Shown: in pieces, positions 1 through 7,170 of the stretch
Position numbering within the stretch: position 1 is the stretch's first letter
Layout: every line of letters starts with the position of its first letter
From: Desulfobacca acetoxidans
GTDB taxonomy: Bacteria; Desulfobacterota; Desulfobaccia; Desulfobaccales; 0-14-0-80-60-11
Length of the DNA: 48,342 nt
Direction: 5' to 3'
Assembly (NCBI GenBank): GCA_020722205.1
Contig: DYLF01000008.1
Coordinates: forward strand, 1 to 48,342
Translations under genes and position numbers: made by a program
The notes under the pieces: generated by a model
What the model was told of the DNA's origin: nothing
Database searches by the model: none
Seen by the model: only the letters and a program-made list of their open reading frames with translations

Positions 1-63
1 TAAGCCCGGCAACGCCGATGATACTACGTGGGTGACTGCGTGGGAAAGTGGAACGCCGCCGGA
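1..63 (+). rRNA. rrf: 5S ribosomal RNA, 3' part only
   Basis: The first ~63 bases match the 3' half of bacterial 5S rRNA: TAAGCCCGG, then CGCCGATG, a TACT..GTGGG.GA hairpin arm, GTGGGAAAGT, and the closing ACGCCGCCGG that pairs with the missing 5' end. The 5' half lies outside the window, so an rRNA operon probably ends here. No U-rich terminator follows. There is only a weak CCGG-type hairpin around 79-101. The exact 3' end is uncertain by a few bases. Confidence 0.85.
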
Positions 64-115
64 GTTAATTCAGCGAAGCCCGGTGGTTAACAGCAGCCGG
101 GTCAGGGGGAACATT

Positions 116-1003
116 TCACTTCCTGGCCAGGAGATACAATTCCGAGCCTAGGGAAGGGAAAAGGGCGCCCCACAGGTGGTTCAGCCGCACCCACCAGCGC
201 CAATTTTCCAGGGGGCTGCCTTTGGAGCGATAAAAGAAGAGGCCGTTCATGAGTTCGAGGGTGAGGCCGGCCTCGGCCACCAGTCGGCGCCAGCGGCCCG
301 GCCAGAAGGAGTGGATATGATCCCCCGGCTTCTTTATGCCCTGCCGCAGCAGGCGCTGGTGGCGCCATTGCCTGAGAGGGGCCACCCAGGCGGGCGCGAT
401 GGGACTGCCCCCCAAAAAGACGCCGCCGGGGCGGAGAATACGGGCCAGCTCAGCCATAGTGAAGGGCGGGCGGGGCAAGTGTTCGATAACATGCAGGAGC
501 ACTACTATATCCAGGGACTGGTCGGGCAGGGGGAGAAACTGGTCGAGATCGCCTTGATAGACCTCCTCATAACCTAGCCCGGCCAGACGCAGGGCATCAG
601 GCCGCCGGTCAAGAGCCAGCCAGCGCCCGGGGACACTGTGACCCATGAAACTACGTAATTTGCCAGGCCCGCAGCCGGCGTCCAGGATGGTGAGCGGCCG
701 CCCGACCCGCCGGGCTTCCTCAGCCAGGGCGCAACTGACCCACCAATACCGCATGGCCCCGAAGGGGTAGCGACTGGGGGCGAAGGAGCCTCGAAAAGGG
801 GGCTCGTCCCTAATCGGCCCCAGCCTTTCGGTCAAGGCGTCCACCGGCCAGGAGAGAAAAGCGGTGCGCCACTGCCAGCGGCAACGCAGCCGGTTAACCA
901 AGCTTTTCCGGATATCTTTACTGACTTTTCGCGCTTCTGCTTCCTTCCTGAAGGCTGTCTTGGCCGCGGTGTTTTGGTAGGGCTGGGGATGGGTTGGCAG
1001 CAA
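116..1003 (-). CDS. class I SAM-dependent methyltransferase (Methyltransf_11-like)
   Basis: The 295-residue protein carries the SAM-binding motif I LDAGCGPG at about residues 107-114. An acidic residue ends the second strand (ALDRRPDA), and a motif IV-like stretch (LDIVVLLHVIEHL) precedes a LRPGG turn, as in Methyltransf_11 proteins acting on small molecules or lipids. The N-terminal ~100 residues are basic and helical. The substrate cannot be told. The start is a TTG with a weak upstream G-rich stretch, so the true start may be internal. It runs convergent to the rRNA operon. Confidence 0.8.
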   Translation of the reverse strand: MLPTHPQPYQNTAAKTAFRKEAEARKVSKDIRKSLVNRLRCRWQWRTAFLSWPVDALTERLGPIRDEPPFRGSFAPSRYPFGAMRYWWVSCALAEEARRVGRPLTILDAGCGPGKLRSFMGHSVPGRWLALDRRPDALRLAGLGYEEVYQGDLDQFLPLPDQSLDIVVLLHVIEHLPRPPFTMAELARILRPGGVFLGGSPIAPAWVAPLRQWRHQRLLRQGIKKPGDHIHSFWPGRWRRLVAEAGLTLELMNGLFFYRSKGSPLENWRWWVRLNHLWGALFPSLGSELYLLARK

Positions 1004-1183
1004 TTTTATTCCCGCAAGGACTAATCCCCTGACCTATCACGGTGCGGAGTGCTTCAGCCTTGGGACGGTAGGGCTTGGTTTTCTTAATTTTAGCCCCTCA
1101 AAGCAAAAAAGGAAAGCGCTTAGGCAAAAAATCGCCTCCAGACCTCAGGTGGATTTTGAGGGTTCGAGCCTCAGATTATCATC

Positions 1184-1381
1184 TCAGTCCTTCATCCCTT
1201 TTTTTTCGGTCTCAATACTGAAGACCCCGGCCCCTGAGAGCCTGATTTCATCCACCACGTTTACCACCAGACCCAAAGTGGCTTCCCGGTCAGCCTTGAT
1301 GCGCACCGCCGGTAAGCTTGACTCCAGGCTTACCCACACAATATAACGAAGAGGCTTAAATTTTTTAACCCTGTTTTCCAA
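1184..1381 (-). pseudogene. ExbD/TolR C-terminal fragment
   Basis: A 65-codon reading frame whose residues ~22-60 (AVRIKADREATLGLVVNVVD, then IRLSGAGVFSIETE) resemble the periplasmic C-terminal domain of ExbD/TolR proteins. The family is normally ~130-140 residues with an N-terminal membrane anchor. That anchor is absent, and a stop codon lies immediately upstream. The only start is a TTG with GAGGT directly against it, too close for a normal ribosome site. I read it as a remnant. A translated small protein coupled to the upstream gene (3 bases away) is the alternative. Confidence 0.45.
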
Positions 1382-1384
1382 ACC

Positions 1385-1789
1385 TCAAGTATTTCGAGAA
1401 ATCGTTTCCGGTTCAACCTCGGCGCCGCGGTGGAAAAGGGTGAGAACCACGCCTTGTGGGGTTTTGGCCCCCCTGATCAGCTCCAGGTGCCTGAGGGTGG
1501 CCACCTGGGCTTGCAGCTCACGCTCGGAAATCCCCAAACGACGGGCCGCCTCGGCCGGGGGAATCTCCTTTTCTTGCACAATCAGGTCATAGAGTTGCTG
1601 CTGCCGCGGCGTCAGGGGTGGCAGTCCCTTACCCGTCAAGGTCTTCTTGGCGGAATGCACCGCCCAGGGGTCGCAGACCTTGGTGATTTCCAACCCCTCC
1701 AGAAAACAATCCTCACAGACCTGCCGACCGGCCTGCGCCCGCAGCTCTTCGGCCTCGCATTCCTGGCCGCACACTTCACATTTAGGCAT
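1385..1789 (-). CDS. Zn-ribbon plus winged-helix protein, function unknown
   Basis: 134 residues. The N-terminus has two CxxC-like pairs (CEVCGQEC near residue 4 and CEDC near residue 26) that could bind zinc. Residues ~60-125 look like a helix-turn-helix domain (LTPRQQQLYDLI, then PPAEAARRLGISERELQ). The ATG is preceded by GAGGTGAAACA, a good ribosome site. A DNA-binding role is inference from the fold. The ExbD-like fragment follows 3 bases downstream. No specific family name is recognised. Confidence 0.65.
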   Translation of the reverse strand: MPKCEVCGQECEAEELRAQAGRQVCEDCFLEGLEITKVCDPWAVHSAKKTLTGKGLPPLTPRQQQLYDLIVQEKEIPPAEAARRLGISERELQAQVATLRHLELIRGAKTPQGVVLTLFHRGAEVEPETISRNT

Positions 1790-2085
1790 TGTTTCACCTC
1801 TCTGTGGGGGTCGCTCTCAGCACTATTAAAATTAAGTATAGTTTCGCCCTTTTCAAGGGGAATAATCAACTAAATGAGCTGGCCGAAATAATGGTCCAAA
1901 ATCAAAATGTGGGACAGCCGCCCCTGGCTGCTTTTTAAAAGAGCAATCGGGGGCGCCTGCTCTCCATTAGTGGTGTTGCCTCGCTGGTCTCGATATGGCG
2001 AAATTAATATTAAAACCTCCTGAAAGGGCCTGCTGAGGAAGGCCTTTTACTGGTAAACATCTTGACCTACTCAGTCGCCGCGGTT
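1790..2085. other. intergenic gap, nothing clear
   Basis: About 300 bases, partly AT-rich, between the Zn-ribbon gene and the end of the CooC-like gene. An imperfect hairpin (AAAGGGCCT with AGGCCTTT) lies near 2022-2049 and could be the end of the CooC transcript. Its U-tract is poor. Confidence 0.4.
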
Positions 2086-2880
2086 TTAATCGCCTGATAA
2101 TTGTAAGGCTTTAAGGATATCCGCCGCTTCGGCGGGGGCCGGGAAATCATTTAAGGGTCTGCCCTCCAGACATGCTGATTGGATATTTTTACTATGCGGC
2201 AGGGCGGCGAGGATGGGAACCCCCAACTCAGTAAGCTTAGCGGATAAAAGAGCTTTTTCCTCGACAGTAGATATCTTGTTTAATATGGCCCCCTTGAAAG
2301 AGGCCCCAGCGGTCAGTGTCAGGTACATAATCTTGCCGGCCAAAGAGATGGATTCGAGAGACGGTTCGACCACGCAGATTACTTGGTCAACGCTGGTTTC
2401 CACACCGCGGCCGAAATGTTCGATGCCGGCGTCCAGGTCTATCAGGGCTAGCTCATTGGGAGCCAGGGAAAGTTTTTTGAGGAACTCCCTGGTGACCACC
2501 CCCATGGGGCAGGCGCAGCCCTCGAGGGACTGATGGATTTTGCCAGTGGCCACCATGCAGCGGCCTTCTTTTTGGACGATGTATTCCGATGGAATGGCCT
2601 CGCTGGTGATCTGGTCCCGCGCCCAGATGCTCATTGCCGGTTCTGTCTCGCCTTTGGTAAAGCGCGCCAGCATCTTTTGCTGCACCGCCTTTTTGCCGCC
2701 CGCCAAATCCAAAAGGGGCAGAGGCGGCCTCTCCATGCCCAACATCCAATACAGGCTGGCATTGGATTCGTCGGCATCCACAATTATTACTTTCTTGCCC
2801 AGCTTTTGAAAGGCGTTGGCCAACAGAGCCACCACGGTGCTTTTGCCGCTACCGCCTTTGCCGCAAATGCAAATCTTCAT
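2086..2880 (-). CDS. cooC: CooC-like nickel-insertion ATPase
   Basis: 264 residues. The deviant Walker A GKGGSGKST is at residues 7-15. A VDADESNAS switch stretch lies near 34-42, and a CxC pair (GCACPMG, Cys122 and Cys124) corresponds to the cysteines that bind metal and hold the CooC dimer. CooC proteins use ATP to load nickel into carbon monoxide dehydrogenase. The start is the ATG at 2880, because it overlaps the upstream methyltransferase stop as ATGA and follows AAAGGGG. No CODH gene lies in this window, so the client is unknown. The divergent nickel operon 1.5 kb away fits a nickel role. Confidence 0.8.
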   Translation of the reverse strand: MKICICGKGGSGKSTVVALLANAFQKLGKKVIIVDADESNASLYWMLGMERPPLPLLDLAGGKKAVQQKMLARFTKGETEPAMSIWARDQITSEAIPSEYIVQKEGRCMVATGKIHQSLEGCACPMGVVTREFLKKLSLAPNELALIDLDAGIEHFGRGVETSVDQVICVVEPSLESISLAGKIMYLTLTAGASFKGAILNKISTVEEKALLSAKLTELGVPILAALPHSKNIQSACLEGRPLNDFPAPAEAADILKALQLSGD

Positions 2881-3752
2881 ATTTTTTGTCCCCTTTCTTC
2901 CTCTGATGAAATACTTTGCCACCAGATAAGGGCGATATTATGGGTCTGGCCTTCCGAAGACCGTCCGCCTTGGCTTGTCTGCAGCAAGGAAATGATCAAC
3001 CTTTCCGTCTCCGCCTGGTCTTTTCCGAACAGCGAAAAATAACGACTATAAAATTTGCCCAAGGTCTCGGGGGGCGGGCTATTGGTGCGAAAACTTAGCT
3101 GCCGGATATTAGGCCGCCGTTCCAGGGTAAAAAGAAGATTGAAGGGGAGCAGCGCCGGGTACCGAAAGGTAGGCAACGGTTGCTGCATGACCGGCTCCCA
3201 GAGGAGATCCCGCATGCTGAACCCTTTCAGATCTGCGGCAACCAGCAGGGCGCACCAACCCTTGGAAAACCCTTCCAGGCGTCGCAGCGTCGGACCATCC
3301 ACAATGGCGGGAGAAAATGAGGCCACCACCAGGTCAAACCGGTCCCGAAAATGACAGTCCGCGAATGACTGGCAAACCGGAAAGATATTGCCCAGCCCAT
3401 GCCAACGCCCTGCAGCCCTCAGAACCTGCAGCATCTTGAAGGCCGGGTCCAAGGCCACTACCTGCGCGCCCCTGGCGGCCAAGGGCAGCGCCAAGGTGCC
3501 CGGGCCGCTGCCCACGTCCAAAACTTTGGCGCCCCCACGGAGAATACCGAGAGAAGACAGAAGTTCCGCCACGGTCTCCCCCAAGGGTAAGGAGTATTTT
3601 ACTACTTGCAAGTAAATATCGCTGACTTCATTCCAAAATTGGAACCAAACCTTCTTATTTTGGTGCATGCCACGACGCAGAGGCGACATCTCATAACACC
3701 GCTTCCAGGCTCGTTCCCAAAAAGCCGGTGAACAGAGGTCTTTTGGCGCCAT
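2877..3752 (-). CDS. SAM-dependent methyltransferase coupled to cooC
   Basis: 291 residues with SAM motif I VLDVGSGPG at about 77-85 and an acidic strand-2 end (VALDPAF). The start at 3752 is chosen because CGGAGAAG lies at correct spacing. A longer frame starts at 3830 without a ribosome site. Its TGA overlaps the cooC ATG, so the two proteins are probably made together. The N-terminal ~60 residues (FWERAWKRCYEMSP) are Trp- and Arg-rich and not family-typical. The substrate is unknown. Pairing with CooC suggests a metalloenzyme or cofactor context, but that is only inference. Confidence 0.75.
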   Translation of the reverse strand: MAPKDLCSPAFWERAWKRCYEMSPLRRGMHQNKKVWFQFWNEVSDIYLQVVKYSLPLGETVAELLSSLGILRGGAKVLDVGSGPGTLALPLAARGAQVVALDPAFKMLQVLRAAGRWHGLGNIFPVCQSFADCHFRDRFDLVVASFSPAIVDGPTLRRLEGFSKGWCALLVAADLKGFSMRDLLWEPVMQQPLPTFRYPALLPFNLLFTLERRPNIRQLSFRTNSPPPETLGKFYSRYFSLFGKDQAETERLIISLLQTSQGGRSSEGQTHNIALIWWQSISSEEERGQKI

Positions 3753-3983
3753 GGTTGCTTCTCCGCGCTGTCGGCATGGTTTAGCTTCCACCTGCGGTTT
3801 CTCACGGTGAGAAAAAAATTCCCCGCTCATCTCACCAGCCCGTGCTTTTTCTGAAGACCTGCTATTGAGTCTGACCCGATAATTTGAAAGCGGGGCCGGT
3901 CAGACACCGACCCACAATGATCATTGCCAACCATTTTTCTTTTCCGCTTTTGAGATTGTGATATTTTTCTTTTATATGGGGCG

Positions 3984-4079
3984 AAAAAAAACCACGAGGG
4001 CCGCACTTTCAGGCGCGTAAGCCTTCGTGGCTGATTGTTCTTAACAATAAGCTATTTTTGGGGGATTCATTTCCCCTTT
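3984..4079 (-). ncRNA. candidate small RNA or terminated leader, ~95 nt
   Basis: On the minus strand a TTGACA-17-TATAAA promoter (4114-4086) predicts a start near 4079. The transcript would fold into three hairpins: GGGGA..TCCCC (about 4076-4060), ATTGTT-AAG-AACAAT (4048-4034), and a 10-bp stem CCACGAAGGC/GCCCTCGTGG (4030-3992, one G-U pair). Eight uridines follow (3991-3984), a textbook intrinsic terminator. No reading frame is present. It could be a free small RNA or an attenuator ahead of the methyltransferase-cooC operon, whose start lies 230 bases further on. No known RNA family is recognised. Confidence 0.5.
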
Positions 4080-4083
4080 TTTA
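4060..4083 (+). terminator. possible plus-strand terminator hairpin
   Basis: GGGGA-TTCATT-TCCCC followed by TTTTTT. A weaker plus-strand promoter (TTGAGA-17-TATATG, 3950-3978) lies upstream, so a plus-strand RNA of ~100 nt overlapping the minus-strand candidate is conceivable. The same hairpin would be the first stem of the minus-strand RNA. Confidence 0.35.
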
Positions 4084-4085
4084 TT

Positions 4086-4114
4086 TTTATAAGTGAATTT
4101 TAATTTTTTGTCAA
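4086..4114 (-). promoter_or_regulatory. sigma-70 type promoter for the candidate small RNA
   Basis: Reading the minus strand, TTGACA (4114-4109), a 17-base AT-rich spacer and TATAAA (4091-4086) form a near-perfect promoter. It would drive the ~95-nt RNA and, by read-through, the methyltransferase-cooC pair. Confidence 0.7.
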
Positions 4115-4159
4115 GCGATTTTAATCTCCCGGGGGTGAAGTAGAGAAAAGCTTTTTTCC

Positions 4160-4188
4160 TTGACATAATCGGCATAATTATGAATAAT
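4160..4188 (+). promoter_or_regulatory. nickel operon promoter with internal palindrome
   Basis: TTGACA (4160-4165), 17 bases, AATAAT (4183-4188). A perfect 10-base palindrome CATAATTATG (4173-4182) ends the spacer, and CATAAT also occurs just upstream (4164-4169). An AT-rich repeat in this position is typical of a repressor site, such as a Fur-family or NikR-type regulator. Which protein binds is unknown. Confidence 0.55.
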
Positions 4189-4258
4189 TAGCGACAATCG
4201 GGGAATGAAGCCCCGAGGCGCACTCAAAGTTAACGTTGATCAGAGTTGTAGTGCAAGG

Positions 4259-4312
4259 CCATGAAGGCTTGCCGCCGGGGAAGGGCGGAGGTAAGCTTCA
4301 TGGTTTTTTTTT
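4259..4312 (+). terminator. intrinsic terminator in the nikM leader (attenuator)
   Basis: A long stem starts with CCATGAAG (4259-4266) paired to CTTCATGG (4296-4303) and continues inward through CTTGCC/GGTAAG with small bulges. Nine T follow (4304-4312). It lies between the promoter and the nikM start, 31 bases before the ATG. The 5' leader also holds a hairpin CGGGG/CCCCG (about 4199-4215) and a GCACTCAA/TTGTAGTGC stem (about 4219-4255). ATGAAG at 4205-4210 repeats the left arm, so it could pair with the right arm instead and prevent termination. This suggests regulated attenuation. Confidence 0.6.
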
Positions 4313-4343
4313 CGGGGTTGACCCCAACTTAGAAAGTAGTCTT

Positions 4344-4949
4344 ATGCATATTTCGGAAGGGGTGCTCAGCCCGGCGGTCTTGGCCGGGGGGGCGGGCTTG
4401 GCGGTGGTGGGCACCGCCATCGGCCTGAAAAAGATCGATTATGATGCTATTCCCCGGGTGGCGTTGTTGTCGGCGGCCTTTTTTGTGGCTTCTCTTATTC
4501 ACGTCCCGGTAGGGCCGGTGGGGTTGCATCTGGTGCTCAACGGCCTCATGGGCCTTTTTTTGGGGTGGCTGGCCTTCCCGGCTATCCTTATCGGCCTGTT
4601 TCTGCAGGCCCTTCTCTTCCAATTCGGGGGACTGACGGTGTTGGGAGTCAACACCGTCACCATGGCGGCCCCGGCAGTAGCTGGTTTTTATGCTTACCGG
4701 GGACTGCTGCGCCGACCGGGGCTGCCCGCCCTAGTGGGGGCCTTTGCCTGCGGGGCCAGCGCCATTCTCTTAAGCGGCCTGCTGGTGGCCGTTGCCCTCA
4801 TCACCACCGGCGAGGGTTTCTGGAAAGTGGCCCAACTGGTCCTCTTGGCCCATATCCCGGTGATGGTTATTGAAGGCCTGATAACATTGTTTGTTTTCCT
4901 GTTTCTCAAGAAGGTCAAACCTGAGATGTTGGAGGGAATTTATGCGTAA
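4344..4949 (+). CDS. nikM: nickel ECF transporter substrate-binding membrane protein NikM (CbiM family)
   Basis: 201 residues, very hydrophobic, with about six membrane segments. It begins MHISEG, the family signature in which the N-terminal Met-His forms part of the nickel/cobalt site, so the start must be exactly this ATG. It is the S-component that captures the metal at the membrane. Its stop overlaps nikL by 8 bases. Followed by nikL-nikN-nikQ-nikO-nikK. Nickel rather than cobalt is inferred from the NikL- and NikK-like companions and the nearby CooC-like gene. Confidence 0.88.
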   Translation: MHISEGVLSPAVLAGGAGLAVVGTAIGLKKIDYDAIPRVALLSAAFFVASLIHVPVGPVGLHLVLNGLMGLFLGWLAFPAILIGLFLQALLFQFGGLTVLGVNTVTMAAPAVAGFYAYRGLLRRPGLPALVGAFACGASAILLSGLLVAVALITTGEGFWKVAQLVLLAHIPVMVIEGLITLFVFLFLKKVKPEMLEGIYA

Positions 4950-5304
4950 CCAATCCTTGTTCAAAAGACTGCCGCGCCCCAACCTTTGGGTGCAAGGAAT
5001 CTTCTCGCTTTTGCTTATCTGTGCGGTAGCCGCCCCCGCTTTGGCCCATCGGGTCGTGGTCTTTGCCTACACCGAGGGCGACACCGTCCAGACGGAAAGC
5101 AAGTTTATGCCCAATACCCCGGTGAAACAGGGGAAAATCCTGGTCCTGGACGCAAAAACCGGGCGACAGCTCTTGACTGGCCAAACCGATGACCAGGGGA
5201 AGTTCTCGTTTAAAATCCCGCCTGAAGCGCAAAAGCAGGACCTGAAGATTGTGATTGAGGCGGGCATGGGGCACCGAGGCGAGTGGCTTCTGAAGGCCAA
5301 ATGA
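4942..5304 (+). CDS. nikL: NikL-like extracytoplasmic nickel transporter component
   Basis: 120 residues. An N-terminal membrane/signal segment (IFSLLLICAVAAPALA) ends right before HRVVVFAY, so the mature chain starts with a histidine. A small beta-sandwich like carboxypeptidase-regulatory domains follows (GKILVLDAKTGRQLLTGQTD). NikL proteins are accessory components of nickel ECF systems. The start ATG at 4942 follows TGGAGGGAATTT and overlaps the nikM stop, which indicates coupling. Confidence 0.75.
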   Translation: MRNQSLFKRLPRPNLWVQGIFSLLLICAVAAPALAHRVVVFAYTEGDTVQTESKFMPNTPVKQGKILVLDAKTGRQLLTGQTDDQGKFSFKIPPEAQKQDLKIVIEAGMGHRGEWLLKAK

Positions 5305-5339
5305 GGAGAAGGCTTTTTTGGAAAGGGGTAAGGTAACAT

Positions 5340-5681
5340 ATGGCGGAGAAATGGATTCAGCGAATAAAAGAGCGCTTATTCCTCTTCACAGCGGCGGTCT
5401 GCTTGATCCCGCTTATTTTTGCGGTCGCGGCCTCCACCGCCGGTTCTGCGACTACCGCCCCCAAGGCCCCGGAGACCACAATCACCGCCATGGACCGGCA
5501 GGTGTTGGAAGAAGTGGTGAATATGGCCTTGGAGCGTCAGCTGGCACCCATTAAAGAGATGCTCACGGAATTGACCATCCGCCAACCGACGCTGCCGGAT
5601 ATTCTTGGCGGCCTCGGCTATATCCTGGGACTCTTCGGCCTCTGGGCCTATTTTTTGAGCAAGAGGAAGAAAGACTCTTGA
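5340..5681 (+). CDS. nikN: NikN-like small two-helix membrane protein
   Basis: 113 residues: a membrane helix at about 13-32, an extracytoplasmic stretch with a short amphipathic helix (VLEEVVNMALERQLAPIKEM), and a second helix near 88-106 (ILGGLGYILGLFGLWAYF) before a KRKK end. Size, topology and position between nikL and nikQ fit the small NikN/CbiN-type subunit. Sequence identity with CbiN is not obvious, so the name rests mainly on context. Its stop overlaps the nikQ start. Confidence 0.6.
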   Translation: MAEKWIQRIKERLFLFTAAVCLIPLIFAVAASTAGSATTAPKAPETTITAMDRQVLEEVVNMALERQLAPIKEMLTELTIRQPTLPDILGGLGYILGLFGLWAYFLSKRKKDS

Positions 5682-6463
5682 CGGTTATCTGTGAGCCTTT
5701 TTCCGAAGGCACATCCCTGGTGCACCGCCTGGACCCCCGGGGCAAAATCATGGTGGCCGCCCTTTTTGCGGTGATGATGGCCGTGGCCCAAACCTATGCC
5801 GCCACCCTTGCGGGCCTGGCCCTAGCCATACTCTGTTTGACTCTGGCTCGTCTTTCTCTCAGCAAAGTGGCCTGCCGCCTCTTGGGAGTGAACAGCTTTA
5901 TTTTCTTTCTCTGGCTCTTGTTGCCGCTCACCTATCCGGGGGAAGCGATCTGGCGCTGGGGGCCCCTGGAATTCACCCGTCAGGGGCTGACCTATACCGG
6001 TCTGATCACCCTGAAGTCCAACGCCATCATCATCGCCCTGATCGCCTTGATTGCCACCGTGCCGGTGGTCACCTTGGGACAGGCATTGTCCCGGTTATGG
6101 TTTCCGAACAAGCTCTGTCATTTGCTGTTGTTCACCTATCGCTATATTTATGTGCTGGCAGAAGAATACCATCGTTTGGTGCAGGCCATGAAAATCCGGG
6201 GCTTCCGGCCGGGCACCAATCTTCATACATACCGCAGCTACGCTTATCTGGCCGCCATGCTGCTGGTGCGAAGTTATGATCGGGCTGAACGGGTGTTTCA
6301 GGCCATGCTGTGCCGGGGTTTTCACGGCACTTTTTACAGCCTGCGAGTTTTTTCTTGGCAACGCCGGGACAAAATCTTCCTGGCCGTTTCCCTGCTGGCC
6401 CTGACGGCGCTTATCCTGCTGGAGAGTCTGAAGCCCGCCTTAGTTCGGGGGCCACATGGGTGA
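5678..6463 (+). CDS. nikQ: ECF transporter transmembrane protein NikQ (CbiQ family)
   Basis: 261 residues, several membrane helices. Typical CbiQ features: the LDPRGKI stretch near residues 17-23, a coupling-helix motif with A-M-K-I-R-G (VQAMKIRGF), and the second AMLCRGF motif, both of which contact the ATPase. The start is a TTG that overlaps the nikN stop (TTGA). It transmits ATP-driven movement to NikM. The stop overlaps nikO by 8 bases. Confidence 0.88.
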   Translation: MTVICEPFSEGTSLVHRLDPRGKIMVAALFAVMMAVAQTYAATLAGLALAILCLTLARLSLSKVACRLLGVNSFIFFLWLLLPLTYPGEAIWRWGPLEFTRQGLTYTGLITLKSNAIIIALIALIATVPVVTLGQALSRLWFPNKLCHLLLFTYRYIYVLAEEYHRLVQAMKIRGFRPGTNLHTYRSYAYLAAMLLVRSYDRAERVFQAMLCRGFHGTFYSLRVFSWQRRDKIFLAVSLLALTALILLESLKPALVRGPHG

Positions 6464-7115
6464 ACCCTTGATCGAGCTCAGGAATATCACCTTCGCCTAT
6501 CCCGGCGCCTCCTGCCCGGTGTTCCAGGATTTTAGTTTCAAGCTCCTGCCAGGCCATCATCTGGGGCTCATTGGTCCCAACGGCTGCGGCAAGACCACCT
6601 TGCTGCATCTGATCATGGGGCTGTTACGGCCTCAGTCGGGCAGCATCCATATTTTCGGGGTAGAGGTCAAAAAAGAGCGGGATTTTCTCCAAGTCCGGCA
6701 AAAGGTGGGGCTGCTTTTTCAAAACCCCGACGATCAGCTTTTTTGTCCCACGGTGTTGGAAGATGTGGCTTTTGGTCCTTTGAACCAGGGTAAATCGCCC
6801 AAGGAGGCGGTAACCATCGCGCGGGAGACCATGGCCAGGCTGGGGCTAAACGATTTCGAGGACCGGATAACCTACAAACTGTCGGAGGGCGAGAAAAAGC
6901 TGGTGGCCCTGGCCACGGTGCTGGCCATGCAACCGCAATTGCTTCTCCTGGATGAACCCACCACCGCCCTGGATGAAGCCACCCGGCACCGGCTCATACA
7001 TATCCTGCAAGGACTGGACATTGCCTATATGATAGTGTCCCATGAGCGAGACTTCTTAAACCATACGGTTAGGACCTGCTGCCATGTGCATAAGAACTGC
7101 TGTATGGTTGAGTAA
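6456..7115 (+). CDS. nikO: ECF transporter ATPase NikO (CbiO family)
   Basis: 219 residues: Walker A GPNGCGKTT near 39-47, Q-loop FQNPDDQLF, signature LSEGEKKLVALA, Walker B LLLLDEPTTALD, and the switch His in IVSHERD. It energises nickel uptake with NikQ and NikM. It is shorter than many CbiO proteins (~270), with only a brief tail (HVHKNCCMVE) that contains His and Cys residues. The ATG overlaps the nikQ end. Confidence 0.9.
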   Translation: MGEPLIELRNITFAYPGASCPVFQDFSFKLLPGHHLGLIGPNGCGKTTLLHLIMGLLRPQSGSIHIFGVEVKKERDFLQVRQKVGLLFQNPDDQLFCPTVLEDVAFGPLNQGKSPKEAVTIARETMARLGLNDFEDRITYKLSEGEKKLVALATVLAMQPQLLLLDEPTTALDEATRHRLIHILQGLDIAYMIVSHERDFLNHTVRTCCHVHKNCCMVE

Positions 7116-7170
7116 AACAGCAGGAAGAACCTGCCTTCAATAAAAAAGTCGTGGAAAGGAGGAGGCAATT

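Noticed and set aside
4189-4258. Cobalamin riboswitch before the CbiM-family gene
   Set aside because: The conserved B12-box pattern was not found; only generic hairpins are present.
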